A stretch of 64,000 nt of DNA from Haliclona indistincta (lineage: Eukaryota > Porifera > Demospongiae > Haplosclerida > Chalinidae). The stretch spans positions 1,410,888 through 1,474,887 of the forward strand of contig OZ024786.1 of assembly GCA_964017065.1 (NCBI GenBank), read 5' to 3'. Of the stretch, positions 31,283 to 43,807 are shown one piece after another. The notes under the pieces are model-generated. The model had not been told where the DNA came from, made no database searches, and saw only the letters and a list, made by a program, of their open reading frames with translations. The translations under genes were made by a program, and so were the position numbers. Within the stretch, counting starts at the first letter, position 1. Every line of letters begins with the position of its first letter.

Positions 31283-32050
31283 CTAAGTATTAGTTATTGC
31301 CCTCACGCGAGGGCAATAACCGACATTAATGACCGCGGGAAAGTCGGTGTCCCGAGTAACGGTCGAGGGCAACCGACCGAGCTGCAGAGACAATCGCTCA
31401 CTTCTGAAACTCGGTAAAGGTATCAACAGGCTTAGCACAACAATGGCTTGCAATGTGACTCGTGGATTTTGCTAAAGTGCTTTCGTTCTCGAGTTACGTA
31501 TGGCTGGCTCACCTGGACGGCCGTCTTGGACCTCTCTGACGACAAACGTGCCCATAGTTGACTACCTAGGTACTTGTAGATTCCATCTAAACTTCAGGAC
31601 AGCTCTGGGGATGCGTAGACATCTCAAGAAAAAGCCTATCAAAGCCAAGAGCAATGGCTACCTACTCGTGTTCACGGTCACGCCCACTTGACACACCTTG
31701 TCCTTGTGGTCAGCACTTTGCTGTCTTCTGGTTAGCAGTGCAGTTTCAATAGCAAGCAGGTTTGCTTTTAGCTGCAAAGCTCCTTCTGCAAACCATAACT
31801 AAGGAGCTAACTCTACAATGCGCAACACGCCGAGGGTTTCGTGAAGTCTGTTCATTAATTTCGGTTATTGCCCGAGTTGTGTAGGGCAATAAATGATTTA
31901 TTACATAGTTCATCATTGTGAGCGCAATAACATCGCGAATTTTTCAAACTCGCAAAGACGCAACGGTCTGTTGCTATAGAAGACGCTACGCGCGGTCAAT
32001 AACCTACATTAATGCCCTCGAATAGAGCAATCCGATTGGTGAAAGATGAC
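31283..32050. repeat. Palindromic TTATTGCCCTC repeats and dispersed-repeat fragment
   Basis: TTATTGCCCTCACGCGAGGG is a perfect hairpin at 31289, and related TTATTGCCCG..GGGCAATAA words recur at 31864-31893. These bracket a fragment (31480-31620: GAGTTACGTATGGCTGGCTC, GACTACCTAGGTACTTGTAG) that resembles the repeats at 6370, 35755 and 56440. The 63-codon ORF at 31500 is inside this repeat and is not called a gene. Confidence 0.5.
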
Positions 32051-32156
32051 GTACTATGTAATAACGTGTTACCAGACCCTTCCCTTGGGTTGGGTCTGGC
32101 ATGCGAGACTAGGGCGAGCCTGAGCGAGCCCCGTGGTAGCGAGAGCGATGAGAACG

Positions 32157-32690
32157 TACACTTGGCTACATTGTATTGTCAGCATTAGTAGTTGCTGATG
32201 TATTCATCTCTGACAATGTATCTTGTATAGCAATAGTAGACAATCCAGGACAGTATTTATAGTGGTACTAAAACTTCCATTGTTTATTGTTTATGGTATT
32301 GGAAAAACAATAATCGGTGTACTTCTTTTCGAAATTGTCATTGCTCAGTCGCCAGACAAAATGAAAGGATTTGTTTTTGGTATAACAATAACTACTCGTG
32401 GTCTAGTCTTCTTTATCTATTTCAAGTTTGTTTATCAACAGCCAACTCTGTGTTGTTTATTGCTAATATCATTAGCTCTTGTTGTATTGTTTGTGGTCTT
32501 CCTGATCCTTTCCAAGCTCTACACACTACGTGAGAGAAACAGAGAGATCAACATACAGGCCATAGTGGAGGAACACTATGAGCTAGAGGTACATGGACCA
32601 GGATGAGGAGTACATGAGAGATAACCCTCAATCATACTATGATTCAGATGGTGACCTTGACACTGATGTCTCTAATACCCAGTGATAATT
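32157..32690 (+). pseudogene. Partial duplicate of SLC15/POT-like transporter C-terminus
   Basis: About 90 percent DNA identity by eye to 52559-53010. Residues such as FVIAQSPDKMKG, GITITTRGLVFF and RERNREINIQAIVEEHY are shared. A TAG and a lost base near 32260 break the frame (PGQYL then stop). It covers only the last transmembrane segments, and its C-terminal tail then departs from the other copy, so the source may be a different paralogue. The 5' break is abrupt, at CTTGGCTACATTG. Confidence 0.8.
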
Positions 32691-32699
32691 GTTGAGTGA

Positions 32700-34140
32700 A
32701 TCTTTTTGTATATTGACTTTTTGTATTCATTAATAAACATTGGTTAACAGATACTATGATGCATGTAAACTCCATGTTTGATCTTTCCAATAGCGTCTGT
32801 AATAAAGCCTGAGAATTTGATATTTTAGAGCTCATTATGGGTGGGGCGAATAATACTAAAGTTGAGCCACCCGGTTCGGAAACTTTTCCCCGATTGGTAC
32901 CTAGGAAATTACGGGAACCCTCACGGCACGTGCGGTGTTAGGGTTCTCGGTTTGTAACTATATCAGTGGGCGGGTTCAGTATACTGTCTGGTACCAGAGA
33001 AAGGCGGGGCTGGTGCAGGAATCGACTAGATAAAATGGCGTACCGACAGCACTAGCTTGAAAAGCACGCAGATCTTCGTCTGGGACTACTTTAGTAAAGA
33101 AGGCTGCTATTTATAGGAACCTAAAGGTTATTGAAATCCACTGAAGACGAGTTAGTAGTGCTGTCTAGCATTCTATTCTACCACGAGCAAAGTGGACCTG
33201 AGCCTTTTAAACTTTTGTGTGACAGCCATTGCTAACGGAGCCCCACCCTGACATATGTGGCGATATAGGGACCGCAGAGTTGAATAGTCTTTTCCGTTAA
33301 CCGGTTAATGAGGTTAACGAGGTTAACTAGCTTTCACATTGATTCACGACACCACCTTGGTTATCAGTCTGTCCGTGGTTAGTCAGGCTCTGTTCAGATA
33401 TGATGAATGGGCACTGCAGACTTACTATAGCGACCGCCATTGCTTGAGTGTTAAATTCGGTGTCAATTAAGTTCGCGGAGGACTAGCTCGTGACGAGTGT
33501 TTCAACTTTGCCGAGGATCACGAAGCTCAACAGGCTTGACGCCGTGTAATGCAGTTTTGCTAATTCTCTCCTGGCAATAGCACACATGTGCAATGATGTA
33601 ATTACTCCAGAACATACACAGCAGCTGAAGAAGCAAACAATTACATGAAAACGTCAATTAAGTTTTATTAAATTGTCAGATTTCTATCTGGAACCACCAC
33701 AAATTGTGCAATCACAAGATTTCATTTTGTCCAGTGCTCAATAAACATGAACATCAAGCGTTTATTTGTTCCTGAAATAGGAGCATGTGCTCGTAGGCTG
33801 ACCCCAACACTAGCACTCAAGATTTGGTTGTTCCTCCATCATCAATAGTTGAATTTATTCCAATAGACTAGACCTTCAAGCATGCATTTCCTTTTAATTG
33901 TTTTGTGTTTATCGTTGTTTTAACCATTTACATGTTGATTCTGCTTTTGTTCCTTCAGTGAAATAATTTATTTATTTTTGCTGCTCTCTTTGTACCAAGC
34001 ACCCAAGGGGTGTGTAACCAAGAGGTGTGCTTGCTGTGTGTGTTTGGTTGTATTGTTGTTTGCATGAAAGATGGAGTTTAACTGACTGTATGTCCAATGA
34101 ACGTCAGTGCACAATCTAATGTTTGTGACTAATATCAAAA
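32700..34140. other. No gene recognised
   Basis: AT-rich in the second half, with short GGTTAACGAGGTTAAC direct repeats near 33296-33333. No splice-bounded exon or complete transposon was found. Confidence 0.5.
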
Positions 34141-34842
34141 CAGCCTAATTAGGGAGGCACGGTAGTGCCTCCCTATGTAGGGATGGCCAAGAAAACAACA
34201 TGGCGGCTACATACATGTATTAGCGTTCAAACGCTGATATTTCGCCTGGTGATGAATTTTATACGTCCAAAGACACTTAGATCAGCTTTCTGGCGTTGCC
34301 CCATCTTACAATAGCAAGGAGATTGCTCGAAATGGTCACTGAAGTGACGAACCCGGAAACGGTGAAAATCGAGTTTCGTCATCTTAGTTTTCTTCTTTCT
34401 TTCTTTCTTTCTTCAACTCGTCTAGCGCCTTTACTCGAATACTGTGCTGGGCTAAACACCCACGAATAGTCATGAAATTCTTCTGGCATGTGCCTTTTGA
34501 ACCTAGTTTTTAGCGAAATGAAAGTTTTATTCTAGCGGACTTCACGATCACGAAGTGTAGCTAGCAATGTGTATGACGCCATTTAAAATACGCACGTGAT
34601 GTAACGTGAGCGCGCACATGTTGTCTTTGAGTGGCTTCCACTTTTGCTGTCCGCTCTTGTGTTTCTCTGCTCTACCTGTCCGTGAGACTCCGTCCATTTT
34701 AGAAGATTGCGACCGTTGATTCTACTTTTATCACACCGAAGTTTGGATTTGCTTTTGGGTTCGTCGTCTCGTGTCTCTGTCACTGAAGAAAGTTGTAAGT
34801 TCAATAATTATTTTGAAAAGGTTTAGTTCTTGTATAGTAATC

Positions 34843-35510
34843 ATGCCTAGTAAAACACGTAGAAAACACACATATAATCAGCAACATTATGGAGAGAATA
34901 GAGATAAAATACTAACTGAGAGAAAGGAAGCATATGATACCAATTCTGAGTCTAAGAAAGCAGAATTGCTTCGAAGAAGGCTTATGAGAAAAATCCTCAG
35001 CTTAAGAAATTGGTGTCAAAGATTGCAGCAAAGCAGGCTTATGACAAAAACCCAGTGGCTAAAAAACTGACGGCGAAGTTTGCGTCAAAGCAAGCTTACG
35101 ACAGAAACCCTGCACATAAGAAATTGGCATCAAAGCAGGCTTATCTGAAAGATTCAACTGCTAAGAAGGTTGCTGCTTTGTCCAGGTACCACAGTAAATC
35201 TGATAAAATCAAAGCACAACGTAGGGCCAAGTACCGTAATAGTTCACATCAGCAGAAAGTATCATCACGTGTTTGGTATCTCAAAAACACGAAGGTTAAG
35301 ACACAAGCTTGTATGGCGTACTATGCTAAACACAAAGAAATCATTTCCCACACTAGAAGAAACAAATACTATTTGTCTCCTCCAAAATCTAGTGTAAAGG
35401 AATTGTACATCAATGAAGTAATGAGGGAATTGCTAGCAAATCGTAAAGCAAGAACCGAAGCAATGAACAGATTTCACAAACCCTCGGCGGGCATGCCATT
35501 CACATTGTAG
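34843..35510 (+). pseudogene. Helitron-like N-terminal basic repeat region
   Basis: ATG at 34843 (MPSKTRRKHTYNQQHYGEN). After a frame change near 35010-35040 the sequence continues as repeats of about 14 residues: KQAYDKNPVAKKL, KQAYDRNPAHKKL, KQAYLKDSTAKKV. Such lysine-rich repeats are common before the Rep domain of animal Helitrons. It ends with a stop at 35508 next to an inserted repeat. Confidence 0.65.
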
Positions 35511-35915
35511 TGTCAGTCTGCATAGCTGCAAACTCCATAAATTAGTATGTTGTCTGTCAATGTGCGTTAGGTGGGCGTGACTACAACAGAATACGTACAT
35601 GTACACGTGTGCAGTAAGCTGACAACCTTTTCTTGAAGTATCTATGCATCTCAGAGCTGTGCTACAGTTCAAATCGACTGTAAGAGTACCTAGAAAGCCA
35701 ACCATGAGCGTTTTTGTCCTCAGAGAGGTCCGAGACGGCCGTCAAGGTGAGCCAGTCATAACTCGCGAACGAAAGCATTTTCGCAAAATCCACGAGTCAA
35801 ATTGCAAGCTCTGGTCGTGCTTAGTCTGTCTTGCCTTAGTCGACGCGTAGAAGTGATCGCTGTTCTCTGTAGCTCGATGGACAGAATGCGACCAGGCAAG
35901 TACCGTAACCCTCGC
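35511..35915. repeat. Dispersed repeat inserted in the Helitron-like gene
   Basis: About 400 bp without protein character separate two parts of the coding region. Words such as AACTCGCGAACGAAAGC and GACGGCCGTCAAGG resemble 31490-31560. This is probably the same non-coding family as at 5.3 and 56.3 kb. Confidence 0.5.
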
Positions 35916-35917
35916 GC

Positions 35918-37494
35918 ATGCGCCGAGGGTTAATGAAAGCTTTTAAAGAGCAGCCTATAGCAAAGCGATTGGCTACTAAAATCTCTTATCGTGTTGCATG
36001 TAGAATAGCAGCTCGTAGGCTGGTTCATGAAGCCTTAAAGAAGCGTAAGGAATATGCTGCTGAATTGATCAAATCTGCTAAAAGTATCAATGCAAAGATT
36101 GTCAAAAGCAGAGATGACTTTGGTGAAGGCATTCATCACAAAAACTCATGTGATCCATACTTCTATGAAGCATCGTATGTAAAGGATGATGACGATTCAG
36201 ATGTGCCTGATCGTATTGATCCTTCCAGCCAGCCTTGTGATGAAAGTCCGTGTACCAGTGATTGTAAGCCAATCACTGATGATGAAGTCAATGCAATTGT
36301 TAGACTAAAGAATGCCTTTACTCTTCCAATGCATGAGTTACGACAAGCATTACAGTCATGCGATGACTGCCCAAATGAACGCCAAATGATGGGTCATTCT
36401 TTGGCATGTCATCAAACTGATAGTATGTGTAATAGTGAGCTTCGTATTTTACGAGCAGCTTCAGCACATCATAAAGTACTGAGAACGTTTATGCGCCTAG
36501 TATATCGTGCAAAGGCAAGTCATGAATCCCTTGCTGGCATTGATCGTGCCCTAGGCGAAGGTGATTTCAAGCATTTACTTTATGCAACTGGAAAGAGCTT
36601 TGCTGACTTACTAACAACTAATGATTTTGTTGGTGAGGAAGGCTCCTCAATAGACAACTCGTTTTTTAGAGTGCTCAACTTAGAAACCACCTTGCAGTTA
36701 CAGCATGCTCTAGTCATATCCAAACTTGAGAAAGAGTGGAATGACGATGCTGAAAACGTGTGTTGTAGCTGTCAATGTTTGTTTCAGAGAAAATCTGTCA
36801 CAAAAGTAAACTTCTCAAAGCATTTTGATTCGGACATTGGGTCAGAGCTAGTAGACTATGTGACCCGATTTTGGAAAACCGGCAAAATCGGTTTTCCAAA
36901 ATCGGTTTTCCAAAATCGGGTCACATAATGAAGCACACTCCTCCAGGCGAGGATGAAACTCTCTATATGTGTAGCTACTGTAAACCCAAAATCAAAGCTG
37001 ATGTATTGCCACCACGATGTGTTTTAAATGGTTTGGAAACTGTACCCATTCCATCTGAGCTTGATAAACTCGATGCCCTTAGCAAACAGTTCATTCAGCT
37101 TGCTAAATGTTTTCAGACAGTAGTTAGATTAGGCACATACACCTGCAAAGTGCCTGTGTACAACTCATTGAAAGCTTGCAAGGGTAGTGTATTTTTTCTG
37201 CCTTTACCATTCAATAAAACGTGTGAAACGCTGTCCAATGTTGAAGGATCGGCAAAGTCTGGTGTTGCATCACCAGAATTGTACATACTAGTGAATGGTA
37301 AACCCACAAAAGCTAATGTTGTCTGGCGTTCTCTGGTCAATATAGACCGTGTGAAAGCAGCTATAAGAAAGCTGAAAGAGATTCACAAACTTTATAAGTC
37401 AGTAGAAGCAGACAGCATCGATGAAACTACACAAAAAGTAATCGAAGTGGCTAACATAATGCAACCACTAAGATGCCTACTGCTGACGATATAG
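35918..37494 (+). pseudogene. Helitron-like pre-Rep region with Cys-rich motifs
   Basis: Two overlapping frames (35918-36928, then 36871-37494) encode one region preceding Rep. It has Cys pairs (VCCSCQCLFQRK, CSYCKPK) that look zinc-binding, and a Gly/Val-rich FFLPLPFNKT segment. The frame change coincides with an inverted duplication of GATTTTGGAAAACCG-type sequence at 36867-36921, evidently a local rearrangement. No catalytic function is expected here. Confidence 0.65.
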
Positions 37495-39725
37495 CTGGTT
37501 ATCAGTCCTATACTATTAGGTATTTAGATAATCAGATTCCAACTGTTTCTGACATAGACCAATACAAGTTGGTTAATGTTACAGAAGCACCTATTCACAG
37601 TAGATTGAAAGACTTGGATGTTATGTGCTTTCCTGTACTCTACCCAAACGGGCGATTTGGTGAGAATCATCCTCGCAACAAAGAAATCACTTTGAGCTTT
37701 AGCGAGTTTGTCAAACAACGTTTGCATAACAAAGACTCGCGATTTCGCAAAGATGCCTCATATATATTTTATCTGCTGAATCAAAAAACCCTACGTGAAG
37801 TAGGTAACGGTGTCTACAATGTCCTTCATTCCTCACGAGGAGTTGCTATGTCTGTTAAGCAGCTACTAGCTAAGGTTGAAGCCTCTGATGAACGGTTAGA
37901 AGCAAGCCTCTTCACAATGCTTCAGTCAGTACGCGGTAGCAAACAGTATTGGTGGCAGCGTAAGAGTGATCTCAAGTGCATGGTGCGTAACTGGGGATCA
38001 CCAACATTGTTTCTCACATTCAGTTGTGCTGAATATGAGTGGAGTGACATGGCTCGTTACCTCAGGAAGGTAAACAATGTCCCTCCAAGTTACGATATAG
38101 GAAGACTTTGCACAGAAGATCCTATATCGGTTTCTCGAAAATTTTCTGAGAAATTTCATTCCTTCTTTCGCACTGTCATATGTAAAGGTCAGATATGAAG
38201 AAGGAGTGGAAGAAGGAGGAAGGAGTATCAAGCCAGAGGTGCACCTCATTACCACGTCCTGTTGTGGATAAAAGATGCACCTGTTATTGGCTGGAAGAAG
38301 GAGTATCAAGCCAGAGGTGCACCTCATTACCACGTCCTGTTGTGGATAAAAGATGCACCTGTTATTGGCTGTGATGACTCTGCTGCTGTATTGAAATGGA
38401 TCCAGGAAAGGGTTACTTGTCACATACCTGACAAGAAAACCAGTCCTGAATTGCATGAGCTCGTCACAAGATATCAAATGCATAAGTGTAGTGCATATTG
38501 CAAGCGCAGACGAAAGGTCGGCAGTACGTTCATAACTTACTGTAAGTTTGGCTTTCCTCGTCCGGCTTGTGAAACAGGTATTGTGCACTCTGTAGAAGAC
38601 TCTCTTAAAACTCGTAAGAAAATCTACGAACTTCCACGAACAGAGTCAGAGGTTAGAGTGAATGACTATAATCCTCTGATTCTGTTATTGTGGAAAGCCA
38701 ACATTGACATACAGTTTGTGTCAGAGTCTTCTCTTGCATTAGCTCATTACGTTAGTGGGTATGTCACTAAAGCAGAAAGAAGCAACATGCAAGACATTTG
38801 GAGGGAAATCCAAGACAGTAAGAGCATTTATAGCAAGCTCTACAAATTTGGAATGAAAGCTTTGAGCTCACGAGAGTGTGGTTTGTATGAGGCTGCCGAC
38901 TTGTTGTTGGGTGACCACTTGACTGAAAAATCGGAAGCGATACAGTTTGTAAATGTATCTATGCCTCACAAACGAAATCGACGACTCAAAAGTCATGCAG
39001 CTTTGACGGAGCTTTCAAAGTCAGATCCTGATAGTGAGGATTTATTTGAATCGAATCTTGTAGACACATACTATCCCAATCGTCCCGATAAGCTTGAGGA
39101 CGTGTGTCTATATGACATTGTCGCTAATTACACTTGGCATCACACTATTGTCAAAGGTGTCAAACAAACTGAATTCAAAAGGCGCGGCAAACCTGTGTTA
39201 CCCAATCACAAGTTGTATGATTTGAGAAATGAAAATCAGAAAGAAGATTATTACTATTCTCTAATCATGCTTTTTATGCCTTTCCGAAATGAGAGTGAGC
39301 TTTTACTAGAAGACGAAACTGCTGAAGAAGCATTTAATCGTCATTTTCCTGACACTGGTGAAAACCGTTGCTTGACTCACCACACTCGATTACAGCAAAT
39401 GCTTGAATGTAATCGTAGTGTTAAACTAATCAATGAAGCCAGGCAATCTGATTGTCCAGAGCAAAAGGTTGATAGTGAGCCACAGCTAATCTGTGAAGCA
39501 GTTGCTGCAATGCAGGATGCTGTAAGCATGGTCACTAAGTGTGAAGACACACTTAGTCTTTCCGATAGGACCAACATGTTGAATGCAGATCAGAGACGAA
39601 TATTTGAAAACGTCAAAGAGCATATGATACATGTGCAACAACATGAAACAAATGATTGTTCATGTGACATGTCTCCATTGTGCATGTTGTCACTGGTGTT
39701 GCCGGCACTGGCAAATCATTTTTGA
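37473..39725 (+). pseudogene. Helitron Rep (HUH endonuclease) domain, rearranged
   Basis: Residues FPVLYPNGRFGENHP and ASYIFYLLNQK mark the Helitron_like_N region; GSPTLFLTFSCAEYEW and DPISVSRKFSEKF follow. The HUH metal motif is GAPHYHVLLW and the tyrosine motif is HYVSGYVTKAE. A 78-bp in-frame tandem duplication (38223-38300 and 38301-38378) doubles the HUH motif, and a stop plus shift at 38196-38262 separates the first copy. The enzyme would nick and ligate DNA strands in rolling-circle transposition. This copy is probably inactive. Confidence 0.85.
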
Positions 39726-41702
39726 TCGAGACAATCAAAGCATTTGTATCCCAATTATGGGCAAGCACTGATTGCTCATGTGCCATAACTGCACCAACAG
39801 GTTTAGCTGCTTTTAATGTTAGTGGCATGACTATCCACAGGATATTTCAGCTACCTGTCCAGCACGGGGGTAGGTCAGCCGTCCATTGGTCTTTACCAAA
39901 AACAGCACACAAAGTGATGAAAGCGGCTCTGCGTAATGTGAAATTATTCGTTGTAGATGAAATTTCAATGGTCAGTAGCCTCAATCTAGCTTACATTCAT
40001 CTGCGCTTGAATGAGCTATATGGAGGTGTTGACTACTTTGGAGCACGAAATATGATATTTTTCGGTGATTTGCTTCAACTTGAGCCTGTTGGTGGTCAAC
40101 CAGTATTTTCAGCTGTACCTGACACTGTAGTCAAGTACAGAATAGGCTGTGCAACCTCTCCCAATATATGGGAAGAAAATGTTGTATACGATGAGCTAAC
40201 CATCAATGAGCGTCAGAAAGGTGATAAAGACTATGCAACGCTGCTTAATGGTATTAGAATTGGTGAAGTAACAAGCTCCACCATAAGCACTCTCCAATCG
40301 AGAGTGTTTACTTGCTCATTGACTGAGAAAATTGCTGAGTTGCAAGAACAAGGAATAATGGTTGTAACATTTTTTCCTACACGCAAGCAATGTGACGAGC
40401 TAAACAATAAAATGCTCAAATCTCTTCCTGGTAAATCATTCGAACTAGAATGTACAGATGATGTTGACGAAACTGTCAGTAAACTAAAGTGGACAAAAAA
40501 TGCTGACAAACAGCTCCATAAATTAAACCATGATTGCAACGTGACTGGAGGACTGCAAAGTATTCTAGTGTTAGCTATTGGAGCACGTGTTATATGTTAC
40601 GCCGTAACATTGACACAAAGAAAGGTCTAGTCAATGGTTCATTGGGTACAGTTACTGCAATAACTAAACAATTTGTTACTGTACAATTTGATCACTTGAC
40701 CAGCCCATATCAGGTTGAAAGGGTCAAGAAAGGTTCGTAGTTATGAAAAACTACTATGTTCGTCGAGAACAATTTCCGTTGATTTTGGCATATGCTGTTA
40801 CTATACACAAGTCACAGGGGTTGTCCCTGGACCATGCCATTATTGATCTGTCGGATAAAGTTTTTTGTGCTGCAATGGCTTATGTTGCTTTGTCTAGAGT
40901 AAGATCACTCGCAGGCTTGCATCTCCTCTCATTTGATCCAAAGTCTATTATAGTGAGCAATAGATCTTTAGAGGAGTATAACCGTCTTCGTAAAATGTAT
41001 AGACCTGATCTTCCTCTGTACACCATTCCTGTTCAACAGGCTTCTAAACGTAAGCTTGTTGGAAAACCTGATACCGACCAAGTTGATACTGTGGCGGTTC
41101 CCAGCAAGAATAAAAAATACTCACAAACCAACACCAAGCAACAAAGAGCACCTGTTAGCACCCAAGGCACTAAGCGTAAACGAACTAGCACTGTGCCTGT
41201 TCAAACTGCTAAAAAACCAGCCAAAAGAGCGTGTAATAGTAATGCTCCTAACAAGCAACTTGACACTACTGCTAGTGCACAAAATGATGATTGCTTAATT
41301 ACAGGGTCATTTGATCCAGCACGTACACAAAGATGGCCGTACTACTACTATCCTGTAGACTTAGAATGGCAAAAAACTGCTTGCGCTAATCTTGGTCTAG
41401 AACACCATCATCCACCACCCAGACACAGAGGTGGTGGTGCTAATGTACCTCTCACTCCACCTGATCACAACCATATTAAAGACATAGATGGTGATGGGAA
41501 CTGTATGTTCCGTTCCTTTTCATATGTGATCACTGGTTCACAAGCTCAGCACATGGCAGTACGCCAAGCTATATTAGATCATATGGTAGCAATCTCCCAT
41601 CTGTTGTATGCTCACCAGTATGATCTGTTTGCAGGTTACTCAAGTGTACAACAGTACATAGAGCGCACTAAAATGAAACCTGGGGCTCTGACATTGAGAT
41701 AA
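39680..41702 (+). pseudogene. Helitron PIF1-type helicase domain, frameshifted
   Basis: Walker A GVAGTGKS, Walker B VVDEISMVS, GDLLQLEPVGGQPVF and the C-terminal motif HKSQGLSLDHA with VALSRVRSLAGL identify a PIF1/RecD-like SF1 helicase as in Helitrons. Three frame changes break it: near 39670, near 40600 (ARVICY versus ARVMLRRNIDTKKG) and near 40735. Downstream comes a basic Thr/Lys-rich linker (KRKRTS) leading to the OTU domain. Confidence 0.88.
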
Positions 41703-41884
41703 TAACCTTATCTCATCTCATCAACACTTGCATTTTTACCTACAGTACACAAGATCAAAATTGGTACAGGTTTAGTCCACATTCTGTTGATAGAACATTG
41801 CCCGATGACATTACACAAAGGGCAATGTATTTGAGATATCTCCCTGGGCATTATGATGTTGTTCTTAGAACATTATCTGTTTAA
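41481..41884 (+). pseudogene. OTU cysteine protease domain fused to the helicase
   Basis: IDGDGNCMFRSF carries the Asp and nucleophilic Cys of OTU proteases. After a frameshift near 41690 the domain resumes as WGSDIEII and ends with YLRYLPGHYDVV, holding the catalytic His, then a stop at 41882-41884. OTU domains accompany Helentron/Helitron2-type proteins; their role in transposition is not settled. Confidence 0.8.
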
Positions 41885-41960
41885 TCACTGGACATGAAAG
41901 TAAGAACATTGTGTGTTTCGATTGATGCAATACAATGGCTTTAGTCATGTCTAAAATTAA

Positions 41961-42350
41961 AAGAAATTAAAAAGATTTCTATCGAAATCAAAAGGATGTA
42001 GTGATGAAGAAATCTACCACTGGTTCACAATGTAAACCAACAAGAAACAAGCATAGAATGGTAACACGATTGACTTGCTAACAGACCATAGATCCCTACA
42101 TCAGTGGCTGCTGTGGCCAGACTATAGCTAGTTAAGCTATTTACTGTTGACTGACACTTTGAATAGAATTCAGCTTGTGACAAAATATTGATCTTATGTA
42201 CAGCCACTGATGTAGGGATCTATGGTCTGTTAGCAAGTCAATCGTGTTACCATTCTATGCTTGTTTCTTGTTGGTTTACATTGTGAACCAGTGGTAGATT
42301 TCTTCATCACTACATCCTTTTGATTTCGATAGAAATCTTTTTAATTTCTT
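41961..42350. repeat. 390-bp palindrome, copy A
   Basis: Arms AAGAAATTAAAAAGATTTCT..TGTAGGGATCTATGG pair along about 170 bp. Copies occur at 48162-48540 and 50781-51199, with a half copy at 4184-4314. Read outward, both arms encode a short Cys/Thr-rich peptide ending MVTRLTC-stop. Confidence 0.9.
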
Positions 42351-43202
42351 GTTTGTGTCCTTTTTTCTTTTTAGTGAAGTGCAGTTCAATATCATGCATG
42401 TACGGAGAAGTCTTTGTTTCCACCATTAGTTTAGTATTCCTGTTGTTGATGGCTTTTCTTAAACTTATAGCTAAAATTGTTAAGCTGTACGTACAGGTCT
42501 GCCTAGTCGCCTACGCAGTGCAAACGAGCCCCGCCCACACTTGTTTGTAGACCTATAGTACGGCGGTTATAATTATCTGGCAAGTGCAGAATGGCGATCC
42601 TACATGAGCTTACCGTTCTTCGAAGACTCCAGACAAATGCCGGGTGTGTGTTCTCCGTGATAGTGATCCACACGGCGCAGCGATACTTTTAGCTGCTTGG
42701 TCACGTGCGCTACCCATTGCTTGGTCACGTGCGTATTGCGCAATCACAATAATGGCGTCTAACACTTAGCTGACAATGGATCACGATCGAGAAATCGCGG
42801 AACTTTGATCGCCGTTACGCTAAAAACAAAGCTCAAAAGGCACATGCCAGGAGAATTTCACGACTGTTCGTGGATGTTTTGGTCTCGGCATTGCTCGCAT
42901 AAAGGCGCTAGGCGAGTGGAAGAAAGAAAGAAAGAAGAAAGAAAGAAAGAAAGAAGAAAACGAAGATGACGAAACTCGATTTTCACCGTTTCCAGGTTCG
43001 TCACTTTAGTAACAATTTCGAGCAATCTCCTTGCTACTGTAAGATGGGGCAACGCCAGAGAGCAGATATAAGTGTCTAAAGACGTATAAAATTCAACACC
43101 AGGCGAAATATCAGCGTTTGAACGCTAATACATTGTATGTAGCCGCCATCTTGTTTTCTCGTTCATCCCTACATAGGGAGACACTACCGTGTCTCCCTAA
43201 TA
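42351..43202 (-). mobile_element. Inverted left-end segment of the Helitron-like family
   Basis: Read on the minus strand it begins TTAGGGAGACACGG, contains a TTTC microsatellite near 42920-42960, and matches 47305-48160 throughout, including the small ORF start ATGGTGGA(A/G)ACAAAGA. Together with the palindrome it forms a full non-autonomous copy. Confidence 0.8.
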
Positions 43203-43601
43203 GATCACTGTGTAATCTGTCATCAAAGTGTGTGCTTGCCTTAGACAAGTTATGTGCTCTAAATAGAGCGCTATTGCCCATGTGGTATCGTGACTGCTGT
43301 AATACAATGAGCTTAGTCATTTTATGTGCTTTAAATTAATACAGAGCACTATTCCTTAGTGTGGTCATGGTGTCTGCTGATACTAGTGTTGAGTAAAATC
43401 ACATGTCCGCAGGTGTTGCAATCTTTACTGATTTTGAGATAATTTTTCTGCTCTTGCTCTGATACATCGTAGTCACTTGACCTCTTGTCTACCAACACAT
43501 GTATGGTATTGACACAGTGTTGAGTCTACTGAGGTATTATGTAGCAATGACGCGGATGTCAGTAATCAATTCTTTATTGATCTCAATACTTCTGACCAGT
43601 G
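43203..43601. other. Possible host exon interrupted by the Ginger-like insertion
   Basis: Upstream part is unassigned. From about 43480 an acceptor-like ACACAG is followed by a frame (STEVLCSNDADVSN) that stays open to the insertion site. Removing the element and one GTGG copy lets the frame continue about ten codons after 50121. Coding status is weakly supported. Confidence 0.3.
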
Positions 43602-43807
43602 GTGGTGTAACGGAGATATGTGTTCCCCCTGATTTTCTGTTCCCCCGAACAGATATCTCCAGCCACGCCCTCGGAGATATGTGTTCCCCCTGATGAATTA
43701 AAACACAGTGTTATGTGTTCCCTGAAAATTAGCACACGCGCGCGAATTGCTCGACTCACAAACAATCTGGTAAGTATCGGGATGTACTCGTCGGCACGTG
43801 TAGCACA

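Larger units (their letters stand above)
34149..43202 (+). mobile_element. Helitron-like block flanked by inverted copies of its left end
   Basis: Left end at 34149 (TTAGGGAGGCACGG, itself a hairpin) and several hundred bases after it reappear inverted at the right border 42600-43202. Inside lie Rep-helicase-OTU coding remnants (34843-41884) and a 390-bp palindrome (41961-42350). Solo copies with the same left end and palindrome occur at 47305-48548. Classical Helitrons lack long inverted ends. The simplest view is an autonomous element from 34149 to the palindrome, abutting an inverted non-autonomous relative that shares the palindrome. A single element with long TIRs is the alternative. Confidence 0.6.
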
